A program made the position numbers and the translations under genes. A stretch of 64,000 bases of DNA from Gymnothorax reevesii. Taxonomy: Eukaryota; Chordata; Actinopteri; Anguilliformes; Muraenidae. Of the stretch, positions 1 through 50,979 are shown piece after piece. Positions within the stretch are counted from its first letter, which is position 1, and the number at the start of each line of letters is the position of its first letter. Under the pieces are notes generated by a model, which was not told the origin of the DNA, ran no database searches, and saw nothing but the letters and a program-made list of their open reading frames with translations. Where the stretch lies: contig CM056584.1 in assembly GCA_029721435.1 (NCBI GenBank), forward strand, positions 11,236,739 through 11,300,738, given 5' to 3'.

Positions 1-124
1 GAACAAGGCTCGGCTCTCAGGGGTCCAGTTGCAAATAAAATAGCAAAGTGCATTTCATATGCCAACATGTACAGGAGAGTGCTTGGATCTTTGCTCGATG
101 CCCTGAAGAAAATGTTTGTAAGAT

Positions 125-130
125 TTTATT
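125..130 (-). terminator. Candidate polyadenylation signal AATAAA for SRL (distal)
   Basis: AATAAA on the minus strand, about 815 nt after the SRL stop codon, followed in the transcript by a T-rich stretch (acattttcttc). Transcript ends would be needed to choose between this and the site at 430. Confidence 0.4.
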
Positions 131-429
131 ATTCAGCACAAAAATGAATGAATGTTGACAGGGCACTGGAATCTAGGCAGGCAGCATATTTGCGGAAAAA
201 TTGTTCTCAAGTCCGTGTAAGAAAGCCTGAGTCTTTCTCTACATGAGTAGGAACATGACTTTAAAATTCAGATACATTGAAAAGAAAGAAAAAAAATACA
301 CATTTTCTCAGAGTATTGGCTAGTATTCGTTTCACACCACGTTACGCCACGAAAGAAAGTACAAATGTAATCGAACCACGACCAGCAAACAAAAATTGTC
401 AAACTACTGTTACCATTTTTTTCCTCCAT

Positions 430-435
430 TTTATT
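430..435 (-). terminator. Candidate polyadenylation signal AATAAA for SRL (proximal)
   Basis: The plus strand reads TTTATT, so the SRL transcript reads AATAAA about 510 nt after the stop codon. The sequence just downstream in the transcript is mixed rather than strongly GU-rich. It competes with the distal signal at 125-130. Confidence 0.4.
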
Positions 436-945
436 CACATACAAGGGAGCTGGCACAGACTGTAAAGTCTTTAATTCTTATTTTAAAAATAATTTTACAA
501 TTTTTTTTTTGTTTCAACAATTTTTTTTCCAACACCTATTTTTTTTCTTGACCGGTCAACAGTTCTGTACTGCAGTGTAGGGGAGTCAGGAGGGAGCTCG
601 ACATGACTAAACTCACGGGCTAGACTTTCACCCCAGAAACACCAGTATCCCTCAGCCACTGCACCCCCGTGCCCCACCGCCGACCCCACCTCCCCATCTC
701 TCCATTTCAACACCATCCCAACCCTGTAATCCCCTGGAAAAAAAACAACAGCAAAACAACAAAAACAGAATCTCCAACGCTGCAGACAATGACATCATTG
801 GATTCAGGGGAGGGTCCAAGGCCGGGGGCAGAGGAGGTCAGCGGTAAGGACGACCCATCCTTCCTTTGTACCTCTCCTGTCCTCCCCCACAACTCATCCT
901 CCACTCTCTCCCTCCCTTCCTCCTCCTTTCCTCTCCTCTTGTGTC

Positions 946-39213
<38,268 letters not shown>

Positions 39214-39249
39214 TTTGGCAACCAGGAGAACTCTGACAGGCGGAGTGGC

Positions 39250-39257
39250 TATATATA
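39250..39257 (-). promoter_or_regulatory. TATA box of SRL promoter
   Basis: TATATATA on the minus strand, 37 nt upstream of the ATG. An E-box CACCTG lies just upstream (39261-39266). A start site about 30 nt below the TATA box would leave a leader of only about 10-20 nt. E-box plus TATA suits a muscle-restricted gene, but that is inference. Confidence 0.6.
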
Positions 39258-39259
39258 CC

Positions 39260-42200
39260 AGGTGGAAAAGGTGAAAGGGCACAAAGGCGGGGGCGGGGCT
39301 TTGGAGGGCCAAAAAGGAGGGTAGTGGTGGTGGTGGCTTTGTGGGAGGGGTTTGGATCAAAGGTGGGGTAGGGCAGTGCTGTGGCAGCCCTGTTACCACA
39401 GCATAAAAGTGTCCGGAACAGCTGTCTGTTACTTTTAGAGTTCGGAGCCGGAATGGCCGGCGGCTCAAATGCAGAAGAGGAGGAATCGCTTTACGTTTGG
39501 TTTCAAACACAGTGGAGTGTCGTACCCCGGCAAATGCTGGGATTCAATCAAACTTCGTTCCTAGATCTGGCTTCTATTTAAAAGCCAGGATAAGTAGTGT
39601 ATGATGAGTTTGCCGATCACTGAACTGCACGGCACTTGTTTCAGCTCTGACCCAATAAAAGTACATTTTCTTCTCTTTCCATTGATTTTTTTTTTTTGCA
39701 AATTTTTGCAGTTTTTATGGACCAAGTGATCAAACGTCATATGTCCGCAATACAACTCATTACCTCAAGTTCATGGCGCCGTTCCTTATATTTTAGCCAA
39801 TCAAAAAACACTTTTTGTGGCAATGTCCCGGATGTTATGATGCACTTGGACACCAGGAAATCAGCTGATCTATAGAAAAAGTATACAAATTAGTCTCAAT
39901 CATCACTCATGCTGCAGCTTAATTTTAGGCAAAATAATCAAGGTTCGATAATACCAATCATTATTAGAACCTGAGCGAAAAAACCAGTCATGATGCTGCT
40001 GTATGTGGCTGTTGGTTGCTCCTACAAACCGTGAAACTTGGACGTACCTGACCCGTGGGCAAACTGGGCACAAGCTGGCACAGATTCTCCAAGGCAAAGT
40101 CTGACTTGTTATGATAGTGGTTGCACAACATCTGACAACGGGACTTCAACCCAACAAAGAGTCACCGGTTATGTTCCACTCACTTTTTATGTAGTTGTTT
40201 CAAGGTGCATGCTTACACGAAATATGGAATTGAATCGCCCACTTAATATCGGAAAACTTCGAACGAAGATGCCATGCCAATGGAATTTAGTCACCAGCGG
40301 GCCCCCAAACCCAAGCACCAGTCAACTTAAGCTAGGCTGGAGAAACCACAACATCAGCTTCAGATGAAACAGGTAAGCTTTCCAAATCTTAAATCAGCTT
40401 ATAATTTGTCATTGTAGATATACCGATTCACAAATGATTCATCTGATGAACTCTTGCTTACAGCAGCCATTTTTATTTCATTTATAATGTGCGCACCCAC
40501 CAGAGTTCCAGAATCCAGGTGATGTTGCAAGCTGCCCCGATTCCGATTAACATTGTGCATTGCCAACTACATACACATCTTATCTTAAATAAGTTAATCC
40601 CACATGACTCGTGTTCTTTTGTGTCTTATAAGGGAGAACTGGGTTCCAATTCTTTTTTCGAAATGCACCCGTATGCCCATTAGAATATCCTGAGGCAGAA
40701 TCACAGGCGCTGTAATTATGGTTCAAATCTAAGAATGGAGAACATAAAAAAGTAATTTGATAGGTTAAAAATGGCATTTTACATAAATGCCAGTACAACT
40801 GACAACTACAACTTGTACACAATGAGTTGTGTCCAACTCTTGAATGATTTTAATTAATTGTCCCTGACTTTCCTCACTTTTGAGTGTGTGCGTGTAATAA
40901 ATGGGGGAGGGGGTGGGGGGTTCAGGCATTCATTTTTGACCCACTCTCCCATGAATGTTAATACCAACAGCTGCGACAGTCTCCAAACCCTTTTGATGAA
41001 AGAAGAGGGAGTTGCCATACCATCAGTGTTGGCAAGACTGTCTTTGTTGCTGGATCAGGGTTCTTTGATGCATAGTCCTGTTCACAAAGGGAGACTCAAA
41101 TGACATTAAATTAAAATGTGCACATCACACATTTTGCAGAGGATTTATCAAAATACAACAAAAACACAGCCCAACAAGTAATCAGGGAAGGTCACAACGA
41201 CAAGGACCAATCAGATCTGACCTGGGCAAGATGTCGATGGAGGACACGCTTCCACATCCTATAGTTATACAAAAATGGAACCAAAATATCGCTCATACAG
41301 ACGCTGCCATCTTGCACATTTGGAGCCAGAGTCCACGCAGTAGTAATCAGGAGGTTCAGCCGCAGTCACAAGGTCCCGCACATACACCCGCCATACTCAG
41401 CCGCAAGCGCATCCCTGAACTTTTCATACAGCCTAACTAACTGCGTCATGATCAGACAAGAGACTGGGGATAATAATTAGCTCTATAGAGTCTCGTTCAG
41501 AAATGCAGCCAAACGTTAGCCCTTTTGAAAGCTCTGTTCTACCGCAACTGAAAGCTTGTTAAAAGTTTCGCTGTGTTTCTAAGTGCAGTAATGAGGCTTA
41601 ATACTCTTGCTGCTTTTTTCGTCCATAGCAGTAGCTACATTGTTTGGCTCCAGTACCGATGTCTAGGGCTCCTGCCAGGCTCTACAGGCTGCTGGCCTCA
41701 GTCGACACTGGCATGGCTCGATTGGATCGGAAGATGTGGCGGTCGCTCTCGCTCCGCAAACAGCGTCTTTACTGAGCAACTTGAGACAGCAGCACATTAT
41801 CTTCAAATTCAACAGACTGGGCTCTTGTTAATGATTCCGGAACTCAATCAATTTCCAGGTCAGGTGTAAAGAAAAGGCTGTGAAACACAAAATACTCAGA
41901 TCCTATGCCATAGTTTTGGCGTTCCAACCTGGAGACAAAACGCGAAGGAGACAGGCAGAAGTATGAAAAGGCACATGTACCCTATAAGATGCATCAAAAT
42001 CTCAGATCTCGTGAAGAACCGTTGAATGATTTAGAAGTTCAGGACTAAAAAAGAAGCATGATGGACGAACACGCGGAAGGACGACATTCACTCCTATATC
42101 CTACTTCCATTTCATGACAGGGGATAGTAAGGAATTCGCCCCAGAGAGGACAGATCATTATATAGATGGTAGGAGCAGCTCAATATTGTTGACCAAGATC

Positions 42201-44850
42201 TTGTCAGGCCAATTAGAGGCAAAGGAAGAATTAAAAACTGTAATGATAAAGGAACGTATTTTCCTTATCTTCTGTGCATTTTTCCCTGAAAGAAAAGGAA
42301 GAAACAGGGAAAAATATTCCTCATGCACACATGGTACTTGGGGCGACATCAGTCAGGACTGGTACTAAACCCTTCCCTCCCCTCAGCAGACATGCACTGC
42401 AACACAACCATGAATCTGACGGGAAAGTGGGGTCAGGGAAGTATTTAGAGTGCGGACAAGATTGCGGACATGTGGCGACAGTCGCATCAGTACCAGCGCT
42501 GCCTCTGTGTACCACGTTGCCGTGGCAACTGCCTTTGCACCAGGCCATCTCAAGGACATCTCCGGAGTCCGCTAAATTTAACCGCACCGATTGACCTTTA
42601 ACCCCTTGAAAGCTCTTCACAGATTCGGAGGTCAGAAGGGAATCCGGTGGATGAGCCGAGGAACGAGAAGCTTTTCCGCTGCATGAGATCTCTCTCAGGG
42701 TCAAAGTTCACAAAATGTCTGATCAGAGTAAAGCACCACCCAGCGGGGGGGCACCAGAGAGAAAGAAAGCAGAGAGAGAGAGAGAGAGAGGGTGAGAGAG
42801 TCAGAGAGCAGGAGCCAAAGATGTACAGTGTTGGGTTGCGTCCCAAACAGCTTCCTGAATGCGGCGCCCCTGAAACGTGTCCTACAACTGAACATACTGC
42901 CGATACCCTGCAGCGCACTTTAGTTTTTTGGCAACAGCAAGTTCACTACACAGGATAAAAATGCTGTTCATGAAACAAAATTTCCCAGGTCACTAGAAGC
43001 CCTGAGTTATGTAAATATTTCCACGGTTTGGCAAGTGCATTTTACTTCATATGTCATTGAGTAAAACGGATGCATGAGATGAGAAGCCAGAGCTGCACTT
43101 GGGTCCGATCACAGCGGAAATATCACTGAAGAGCAGAGCGGGGTGGTTTATTACAAGCTCGGACACTTCACCACACTTTCATCCATCTGAAAATGATATG
43201 GAGGAGAAGTGGGAGTTGGAGGAGGGGGAAAAAATGAAATGTGAACAGCCAACGCATTGAAACTGTGGAAATGCCTCCATCATTCGGATATTTCGAGTAC
43301 GCACTCGTGGTCGGAAAGCTTCTCATCAAGAGCACTGAATTTACGCAAGCAAGAGTAAGCGAGTGGGCCGTTTCTGATACAGTCTGCAGAGACAGAGAGA
43401 CAAAGTTAAGCCAAGTCATCTGCCACATTCCACTCACTGCAGTCATGGCAGAATTTTCTTTACACATTCGCAGCTCTGCCCTGATGCCATCGGGGGCTTA
43501 ATATAGCCCGGCCTCGCAAACCTGGGACCCAAAATGGCTGACGTCAGGCCACTCTTTTGGAGGGAACTCTAAGGAGAAGGGGGGGGGGGGTCCAGCCCTG
43601 GCAGCTGCAGCCAATGAGAGGACGACACTTATGGCCAGACCAGAGCATCAGATCACAGAGCTCAGCGATGCAGGGAGTTTTCATGGGAGGTTCAAGTGCA
43701 TCTAAAACTCAACTGATCGGCTAACCTGCCACACCCATCTGTGAGTGGGGTACAAGGCTGCAATGAATTTCCAAACTAGTGTATGTCCTAAAGATGTTGC
43801 ATGTGAAGTTTCAAATATGATCAATACTTGTGATTGTTCTAGCAGACAGGTTCTTCAAACAGGTGTCAGAAGGTGCAAGAATGTACAAGGTCACAAAGCA
43901 GCCATTCTGACAGAAATCATCAAATCCTGCTATTTATATTGAGAAATCTTGTTTACTACATAAACACCAGGTCTAAGGCTCTCACTCCATGTCAGAATGG
44001 TCCAAAATGAACAAATTCAGTTTTTTCAATATGACCACCCAGCCTGGCCCACTTCTGGGGGTGCAGGGTGCAGAAATGCAATCCAAAGGCAATTTATTTT
44101 CTGAAGATGCTGCATGCCAAATTGATCAATATCTGTGACCACTAGAGGTTACAGCTCAAATTGATCGTGGATGACAGACAACTATGGCCAATAGACTTTA
44201 CACCATATTAATTACTCAGCTGGTCAACAATCGGTTGAATTAAAAATACAGTGGGAGAAGGAGAAAAGCAAAGGATATTAGGCAAGAGAGGCCAGTCAGA
44301 CAGAAGAGGCCCACTGTGGGGGTGCAGTGGTTATAGACCAGTCACATTTCAAAAGTACCGGGTTCAACCCCAGGGGGTTGGGTCACCCCAGCCTTGAGGT
44401 TCCATGTACTTCCAATGCTTCTGTGAGTTTCCTGCCTGACTGAAAGACATGCATGTATGCGAACACTCCTGCGATTGTCCAGGTCTCAGAGGTTTAACTG
44501 GTCCATCGCAGCTGCACTGTACCTGCTTGCAGTTTCTAAGCAGTATGAATGAAAAATGACCCAGCAGGGATTGACAAAATATCTCCCTCCTCCTCAAAAA
44601 ACTAAATTCAAGTTGTTAACAGGCAAGGACACAGCAATGCAGAGGGGATTAACAGACCACCGCTGCTCAAACCACACCCAAAAACAGGCCGCCAAGTGGC
44701 CAACTCTCTGAACTACACATGATGAACCTGTGGGCAATGAACCTGTTTCAGATCTGCTCTTGCCTGGTCGAGCCACTGGTTTTACATTATTAGCTCCAGC
44801 AAGCTTTTTCAATGGGATACAAACAGTAAGAGAAGAAAGGACACAAAAAT
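39260..44850. other. Intergenic region between SRL and TFAP4
   Basis: It contains the SRL upstream region, (GGT)n-like G-rich stretch at 39290-39350, a (GA)n at 42772-42791, a G11 run near 43580, two diverged copies of a roughly 100-bp unit (aaagatgttgcatgtg near 43790 and gaagatgctgcatgcc near 44104), and a SINE at 44311-44465. No coding exon was recognised; reading frames here are short and unlike known proteins. Confidence 0.7.
44311..44465 (+). mobile_element. tRNA-derived SINE, diverged
   Basis: TGTGGGGGTGCAGTGGTTAT (A-box region) is followed by accgggttcaacccca (B box), then a body ending tgcctgactgaaagacatgc. It has the same layout as the SINE at 35080-35275 in the opposite direction. 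Confidence 0.6.
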
Positions 44851-44871
44851 TGTAAAAAACGAAGTACAAAC

Positions 44872-44877
44872 TTTATT
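44872..44877 (-). terminator. Candidate polyadenylation signal AATAAA for TFAP4
   Basis: The minus strand reads gaataataaagtttgtactt followed by a T-rich, TG-containing stretch (cgttttttacaatttttgtg), which fits a downstream element. It would give a 3' UTR of about 3.8 kb. Confidence 0.55.
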
Positions 44878-47526
44878 ATTCTTTCTTTACAAAGGCACAC
44901 GCCTCTTCCCCCCCAGTTTTTTTTTTTTAAACAAAATATAGTAGCTTCAATGATCATGAGGGCAGGCACCCTGTCTGACAAAAACAAAAAACAAAATTTA
45001 AAAAAAGGTGACAGACCCAGGAGAGAGAGAGAAAGAGAGAGAGGGGTCAGGGCAGGAGTCACACAGCTGTTCGGTTTTAACTTGCAGCAAAAAAAGAGCT
45101 TCATTATCGTAGGTCCTTTTTTAATAAGAAAAAGAATCTGCTTCTCCAGTAAAATTACAGTAAGTGCTCCAGCTCTGAGCTCCCCCTTTAACCCTCACAA
45201 ACCAAAAACAGGAGAAAAAACACACTTTGATATGTTCTTGATGTTTCTTAAAAGGATATTTGAATAGTAAAAAAAGACAAACATTTAAAAAATAAAACTT
45301 TTTTTATAACAAGAACAACTCCATGGCTTCATGAGAGGATTTTTGTTTTTTGTTTTTTTTTTTTCTACAAGGATATCCGAACCTTTTTAAGAAAAGAATT
45401 GGGGAATTGAACGCATCGACAATCCGAAACGCAACACCCCGCTAACTGCCCTGTTAGCTAAAAACATGTTTAAAGAGTTTCTTCCGACTGTAATCCTGTC
45501 AGTTTGGAACAGCTGCCTCAGTTAATGCCCCGAATGTGAGCGAGTCTCGGCAAATCCCTTCCGCTCGACCTCCCTGTGACCCCTGGTGACCTTTGCAGAC
45601 AGAAAGTCACCAGTCTGACAGGCATTTCTTTTCAGATGTGTGAATGAGGTTTGATAAAAAAAAAAAAAGATCACAGCAGATCCAGAACATTCCTTCTCAA
45701 ATGGACACACTGCCCGTGCAGGCAAAGAATTAAGCCTCTGCCGGGGTAAAGAAATGACCTCTCATCTTCAGGCAGAAATGGAGGCCGAGCTCAAAATTTC
45801 TGACAAGTATGCGAAGCGCAAAAAAAAAAAAAAAAAACTGGAATGCGTAAACGAATCGTATCACCCGCTCGAAGTCCATCTGTCCGTCCCTCCCGCTAAA
45901 TTTCCACCCCCAACCCCTTGAAAAAGCTCATTAGACTTAAAAAACCAAATAAAAAAAAAAATCTGTGTACAGTCAGGCCTAAATGGCAGGAGGTCCTTTA
46001 CAGAGAGCACAACATTACAAGGGTAAGTTGCCCACCAATTACCTCACCCCCTCCAAGTGCTCTACACCTCCCACGGAGAGGACCCTGTGATTCTATGTAC
46101 ACCCCCCTCCCATCCACCCAACCCTCACTGTAGTAAGTTCAGCTAGCAGTCCCCTGCACTGAGAGGCGGAGCTCTCTGCTGTCCATCAAGGAGCCACACC
46201 CCTTCCCCCCCACAACTGGCTTCAACAGCAAAAATAAAGAGAGAACTCATCTCCATCAACAGCTGTTGATTATCAAATCACACTCACCAAGGTCCGAGAC
46301 CCGCTGGTTTTTCTGGTGAGAAGGCAGTCAGGCCAATCAAAAGCGCTAACTGTTCCGTTAATTCCCAGGGAGACAAACCCAGAGCTGGATCTCGATTCAA
46401 GGTCCAGATTTGGAGACCTGCGGTATACAGGCCCAGATATAAGCCCACACGCATAAATCAACCAGGGAAAACGGAACCGGGACCAAGTCAAAATCTAGCA
46501 TATGGCTGGACCATTAATATGATCGCAATCACGATGCTAATTCACGTTCGCGCCTCGATGGAAAAACTCGGCAAACCTCGGCCGATTCGTTCCTCATCAA
46601 ACCTCGGATGCGTGACTAAGGAAGCCATTAGCCGGAACTATTTTTTTTTGCAGAAACATGGTGGCATCCAGTGGCAGCAGCGCAGGGTTCGATGTCAAAT
46701 GGTGAAAACATTGTGTTGCCCCTTGCATCGAGACACGAAGAGGCGTCCCCCACACTGATTTCACAAAGGTCAGTTTTACCTCCATTTTTAGGTGGCGATG
46801 TAGTGCGCGGATTTACACAACTGCATAAATAGGTCTTCCGGCAAAGAAAATGTCAGACAGAGCAGCATATCAACTTTCTGTCACACATCCCAGGCTTGAT
46901 GAACAGCAGCGGAATCGGCCGAGAAGTTCCGAGTGCCAAGAAAATTCTCATTATGTGTTAGCGTTGAGCTCACTCCATCACTCAACTACTAAGACAGTCA
47001 CTCATGGACTTCCAAGTTTGTTAGGCTACCTCAGCTGTTGCAGTCAATCAGAAAAAAAAAAACCATTCATTACAGCCTTTTTTCGATTTTCGCCCATAGA
47101 TTTAAAAGTGCAGGTTCCATCTTCTCCATAATTGTATTATTTGCGCGCTCCTCCCAAAAAACCCCTTCCTGAAAGACCTGACAGGCTCAGGAGCACGAGG
47201 GCTGGAGCTCGCACCGAGATCTCAGAGAGGGCAGCTCCCGAGTACTTTATTTACACCAACTCATTCTGTCCAAAAAAGACCGGCGTACACGATGTCGCAG
47301 CAATTCAATTGTACGACGCAAATGCATAGCGAGGGCGATTCGGTCAGCCCTGACCTCAAAACGCGCACGAAGAGGACTCACGCTCACAAACACAAAATCA
47401 TCAGAACATCGAAACAAAAGTACGAGGAAAATTTAGCACATAGAAAAAATTAAGAAAGAAAAGAGAGAAGAGGAAGAGGGAACACCTGCAAGTTAGCTTA
47501 TTTGATTCAATGCAAATATGGCGAGA

Positions 47527-47527
47527 T

Positions 47528-47564
<37 letters not shown>
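47527..47564. repeat. (TAA)n microsatellite
   Basis: About 12 aat/taa units, within the putative TFAP4 3' UTR. Confidence 0.95.
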
Positions 47565-47568
<4 letters not shown>

Positions 47569-48704
47569 CAAAAAGAACGGAAGCAAAGATGAACAGAGGC
47601 GTCCGGGAAGGCCGGTGTTGTGCGATGGCAGCATTAGTGGTGGGAGAAGTCGGCAGACACCTCAGTTGACGTGGCAGATTCGGAAGGGCGTAAACGGAGG
47701 CGCAACTAAGCAGAGGGCGAGACGATTCTCTGCTCTCCTCTTTAATCCCTTTGCGCAGAATACAAATGATTCCATTTTTTTCCTGTTATGCATGACCCTA
47801 TTTTACCGTCAAAACTCAGTATTTCTGTCACAGGGACTTTGGAAAATTCAGTGAAGCAAGACATTTGGCAATTCAATTACAAAATTATTTCGAATTAAAT
47901 TTCAGAAATTACAGACGCCGGCGTCAACATCTACGCAAAGGGGTTAAGATAGTGCGCCAAAACACCCCTCCACCCCCCAACCTTTTAACTGTAGCGCCCC
48001 CTAGGGTCTCACCCACATCAACAACCTCCTCCATTTCACTGACATTTCCTCAGAAGCCAGGAGTGTGGAAACCAATGTTTTTTTTTTTTTTTTGTTTTTT
48101 GAAAACATTTCAAAACGCTCACAGTGTCAAGCTAAACAGAAGCCTTTTGGACAACAAAATAAAGAGAAATAAATCAATTAAAAGACGAGACAAAGACAGA
48201 AATATACATGTATATACCAGATAAAAAAGGAGACCGTTTGAGGGGGGGGGGTTGCAAAGAGGTGCGGCAGGTGAATGTATAGGGGCACCCCAGCGGCAAG
48301 GTCTGTGTGACTGAGTTTGCGGGAAGGGAGGAAGGGGGGGGGCAGGTTGGAGGTCTCTGACTCCAGCAGAGCTCCAGCGTGGGGGGGTGGGAGGGTGTTT
48401 AGTGGTGGGCATTACACCTCCGCATGCACATGTAGTGGACAAAGGCAACTGCAGCCTTCATATCCCCAAGAAAGAGGGAGAGCAGTAAGTGTGAAAGCTG
48501 GGAGATGAAAGTGACGGCGCCCCAGCCTCAATCTGGGTGTCAGTCTATATCAGCGCACGCAACCTCAATGGGACAGGCTGCAGGTGTCTGTCTGACCGTT
48601 TGCATGAGTGCGTCTGTGTGTTTGCCTGCACGCACTGCACCCCCCTCCCCTTCCCTCCCCCCTCCTTCAAGACGGGGCGGGGTAGGGCAGGGGGGGAGGG
48701 GAGA

Positions 48705-48854
48705 TCAGGGCAGAGAACAGTCCTCAGGCCCCTCAGAGCCAGAATCTGAGTCGGCCGATTCCTGCAGGCGACTCGGGGTCACGATCACCGCCCGCCGCTG
48801 CTCGTCCTCCGCCACGCCTGCCTTCTCCTGCGTGCCCTCGATGTGCTGGATGGC
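48705..48854 (-). CDS. TFAP4: TFAP4 exon 7 (last coding exon)
   Basis: The exon encodes AIQHIEGTQEKAGVAEDEQR, then RAVIVTPSRL and the Ser/Asp/Glu-rich tail ending PEDCSLP, then TGA at 48705-48707. Acceptor catacag, phase 0. RRAVIV is shared with the human tail, while the acidic end is shorter. Confidence 0.95.
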   Translation of the reverse strand, partial: AIQHIEGTQEKAGVAEDEQRRAVIVTPSRLQESADSDSGSEGPEDCSLP

Positions 48855-50938
48855 CTGTATGAGCACAGAGGAAACGGCTCAGTCAAAACACAGCAGCGCC
48901 ACCTAGTGCCCGAGTCACTGCCAACAGGGCAAGGGGGTCCCAACACTGAACCAGCCCAGGGCAGACCAACGGCCGACTACCATGATCTTCCATTCCTGGT
49001 CCTGAAGAGCCGCAATCTCTGCTGGTTTGTCTTGTTTCTCAGCGCTCAATTGGTCAATTAAAGTGGACCGGTATGCAGGTAAATCATGTCACCTGGTTAC
49101 TTGGGTCCAAACTGATTGTTGATATCCAGGCGATAACAAAAACTAGCAGATCCTGCGACTCCAGGACCAGGATTGAATACCCCTGTCCTGCTGCCCAGCG
49201 GGTGTGACTGGCTATGGAAGGTTGGCGGTTCAAACCTCGATGTAGCTAGCAGTCCTTAATTCAAGCCCACAAAACTTTACGAAAACAAACTTTACTGTGA
49301 TGTAATCAGTAGCAGCGTGTGAACTGGAAATGGAAAAGGCGTAGAACGTCCCTTAAAACTAATGATGGGTCTTTCCCAGGTTTCAACCATTTACTGAATT
49401 AAACATTGCGCAAACTCCGAAACACACTCAACGCTGTAGTGCGTAGCCAGCTCTCCTCGCTAAAGTAAAACGAGAAGTACGCTTGTCCTGACTTGTTTTC
49501 AATCATTTTCCTCAATCAGCTAGTTTCTCAACATTTTGGATAAGCCATCCCAAGTAGAACAGCAATTAAACAGACATTTTGCTTCAGAAAAATGCATGAT
49601 TCCCTTTAAATTTTTCTTTAAGCACATCCTGCACTTACTATTGAGTCATGATCAATAAAATAAACAATGATGAACAAACACTACGATCCACAGTTGAAAA
49701 ATGTATTGAAATGCAATTTTGTGTCCCAGATGCATTGTATTTTTCATGTAACCTTCAGGGGAAGAAGAAAAAAAAATAAAAAACCTAGTCCCACCTGATA
49801 GTGTTGAGCGGTTTCCGAGTTTACCTCATTTGAATTTAACCCTCAAGCGACTGAGTGGGGTCATTAATGACCCCAAACGTAAATTTTTATGTGCTGTTTG
49901 AATATTTCAAATCAGAAAAATGTTTCCTTCAATGAGTTCGTCAAGCTGTTCCTCCAATGAATTTTCATAGATTTTCAGGGGAATTGGCCTATTGCTGTGT
50001 CAAAGACAACTGAAAGATATATGGGGTCATTTATGACCCCAGAGAGTCCAAGGCGTCATAACTCATTCAAAGCAAATGTTATTATTTTTATCATGATTAC
50101 AGTTTACTGAGGTAGAAAATGCGTACTCTGAGGGGCCACAAACCATCCATCAAATGACAAAAAACACTCAATCCGTTCATCTGGCAAATAAATCCATTTT
50201 TAATCCAAAAATTATTTTTAGTTTCATAGTACTCAGCTCAGAGGAGACAAAATTTTAGCAATTTTGTCCTTGGACCAATAATGACCCCTATGTAAATTTT
50301 GGTGCAGATTGCACCATTAGTTTTTTGGGTGAAGTTCGTGACAGACAGACAGACACACACACAAATGAAAATATATCTTCCTTGGCAAGGGTACATACAG
50401 CAGTAAACCATGTTTTTCTAGTTCTGAGAGGCGAGTTTAGTGAATAAAAATTGACCAATGCCATAAATCTATTATAATACAGTAAAAAAACCATGCATAT
50501 TTTTTGGGGTCATAAATGACCCCACAAAACTTTGCATTTTTCTTGGCATTCAACAAAAATATATCAAAATGCTTAATTTTTAGCATTTAATCATTCACGG
50601 ATATCTGCCATACATAAATGAAGCTGTCTGGATGTAATGAACATAAAAATAGTCATTAAAAATAAGTATTTTTGCATAAAACAGCGGGGTCATTTTAACC
50701 CCACTCGGTCATTTCAGTGGCTAAAAATACTCGGTCGCTTGAGGGTTAATAAATAATGAACCCAGGGGACGGTTTAATAAACCAGGATTGTGGAGTTAGC
50801 TGGATAACAGCAAAGAAAAAACCTTGGACCATCCCATACGTAACATTCACACTGAAGTAAAAACAGTTATTCCAGGTTTTACTCAGCACACGGATCCAGA
50901 TACAAAATGTCATGATCAAGCCCAACAGCCATGCAAGG

Positions 50939-50979
<41 letters not shown>

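Larger units (their letters stand above)
1..945 (-). other. SRL: SRL 3' UTR (putative)
   Basis: This minus-strand sequence follows the SRL stop codon (TGA at 946-948). It begins with a pyrimidine/purine-biased stretch, becomes A/T-rich at 440-540, and contains two AATAAA signals on the minus strand at 430-435 and 125-130. No conserved reading frame was seen; the short frames here look like chance. The 3' end is inferred, and the true poly(A) site may lie left of the window. Confidence 0.6.
44855..48704 (-). other. TFAP4: TFAP4 3' UTR (putative)
   Basis: Minus-strand sequence from the TFAP4 stop to the AATAAA at 44872. It is rich in A and T homopolymers, carries a (TAA)n at 47527-47564 and G-rich stretches near 48240-48400, and shows no conserved frame. 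The length is inferred from the signal position; an earlier poly(A) site is possible. Confidence 0.5.

Noticed and set aside
47510..47854. Frame with a poly-Asn run
   Set aside because: Caused by the (TAA)n repeat in the putative TFAP4 3' UTR.
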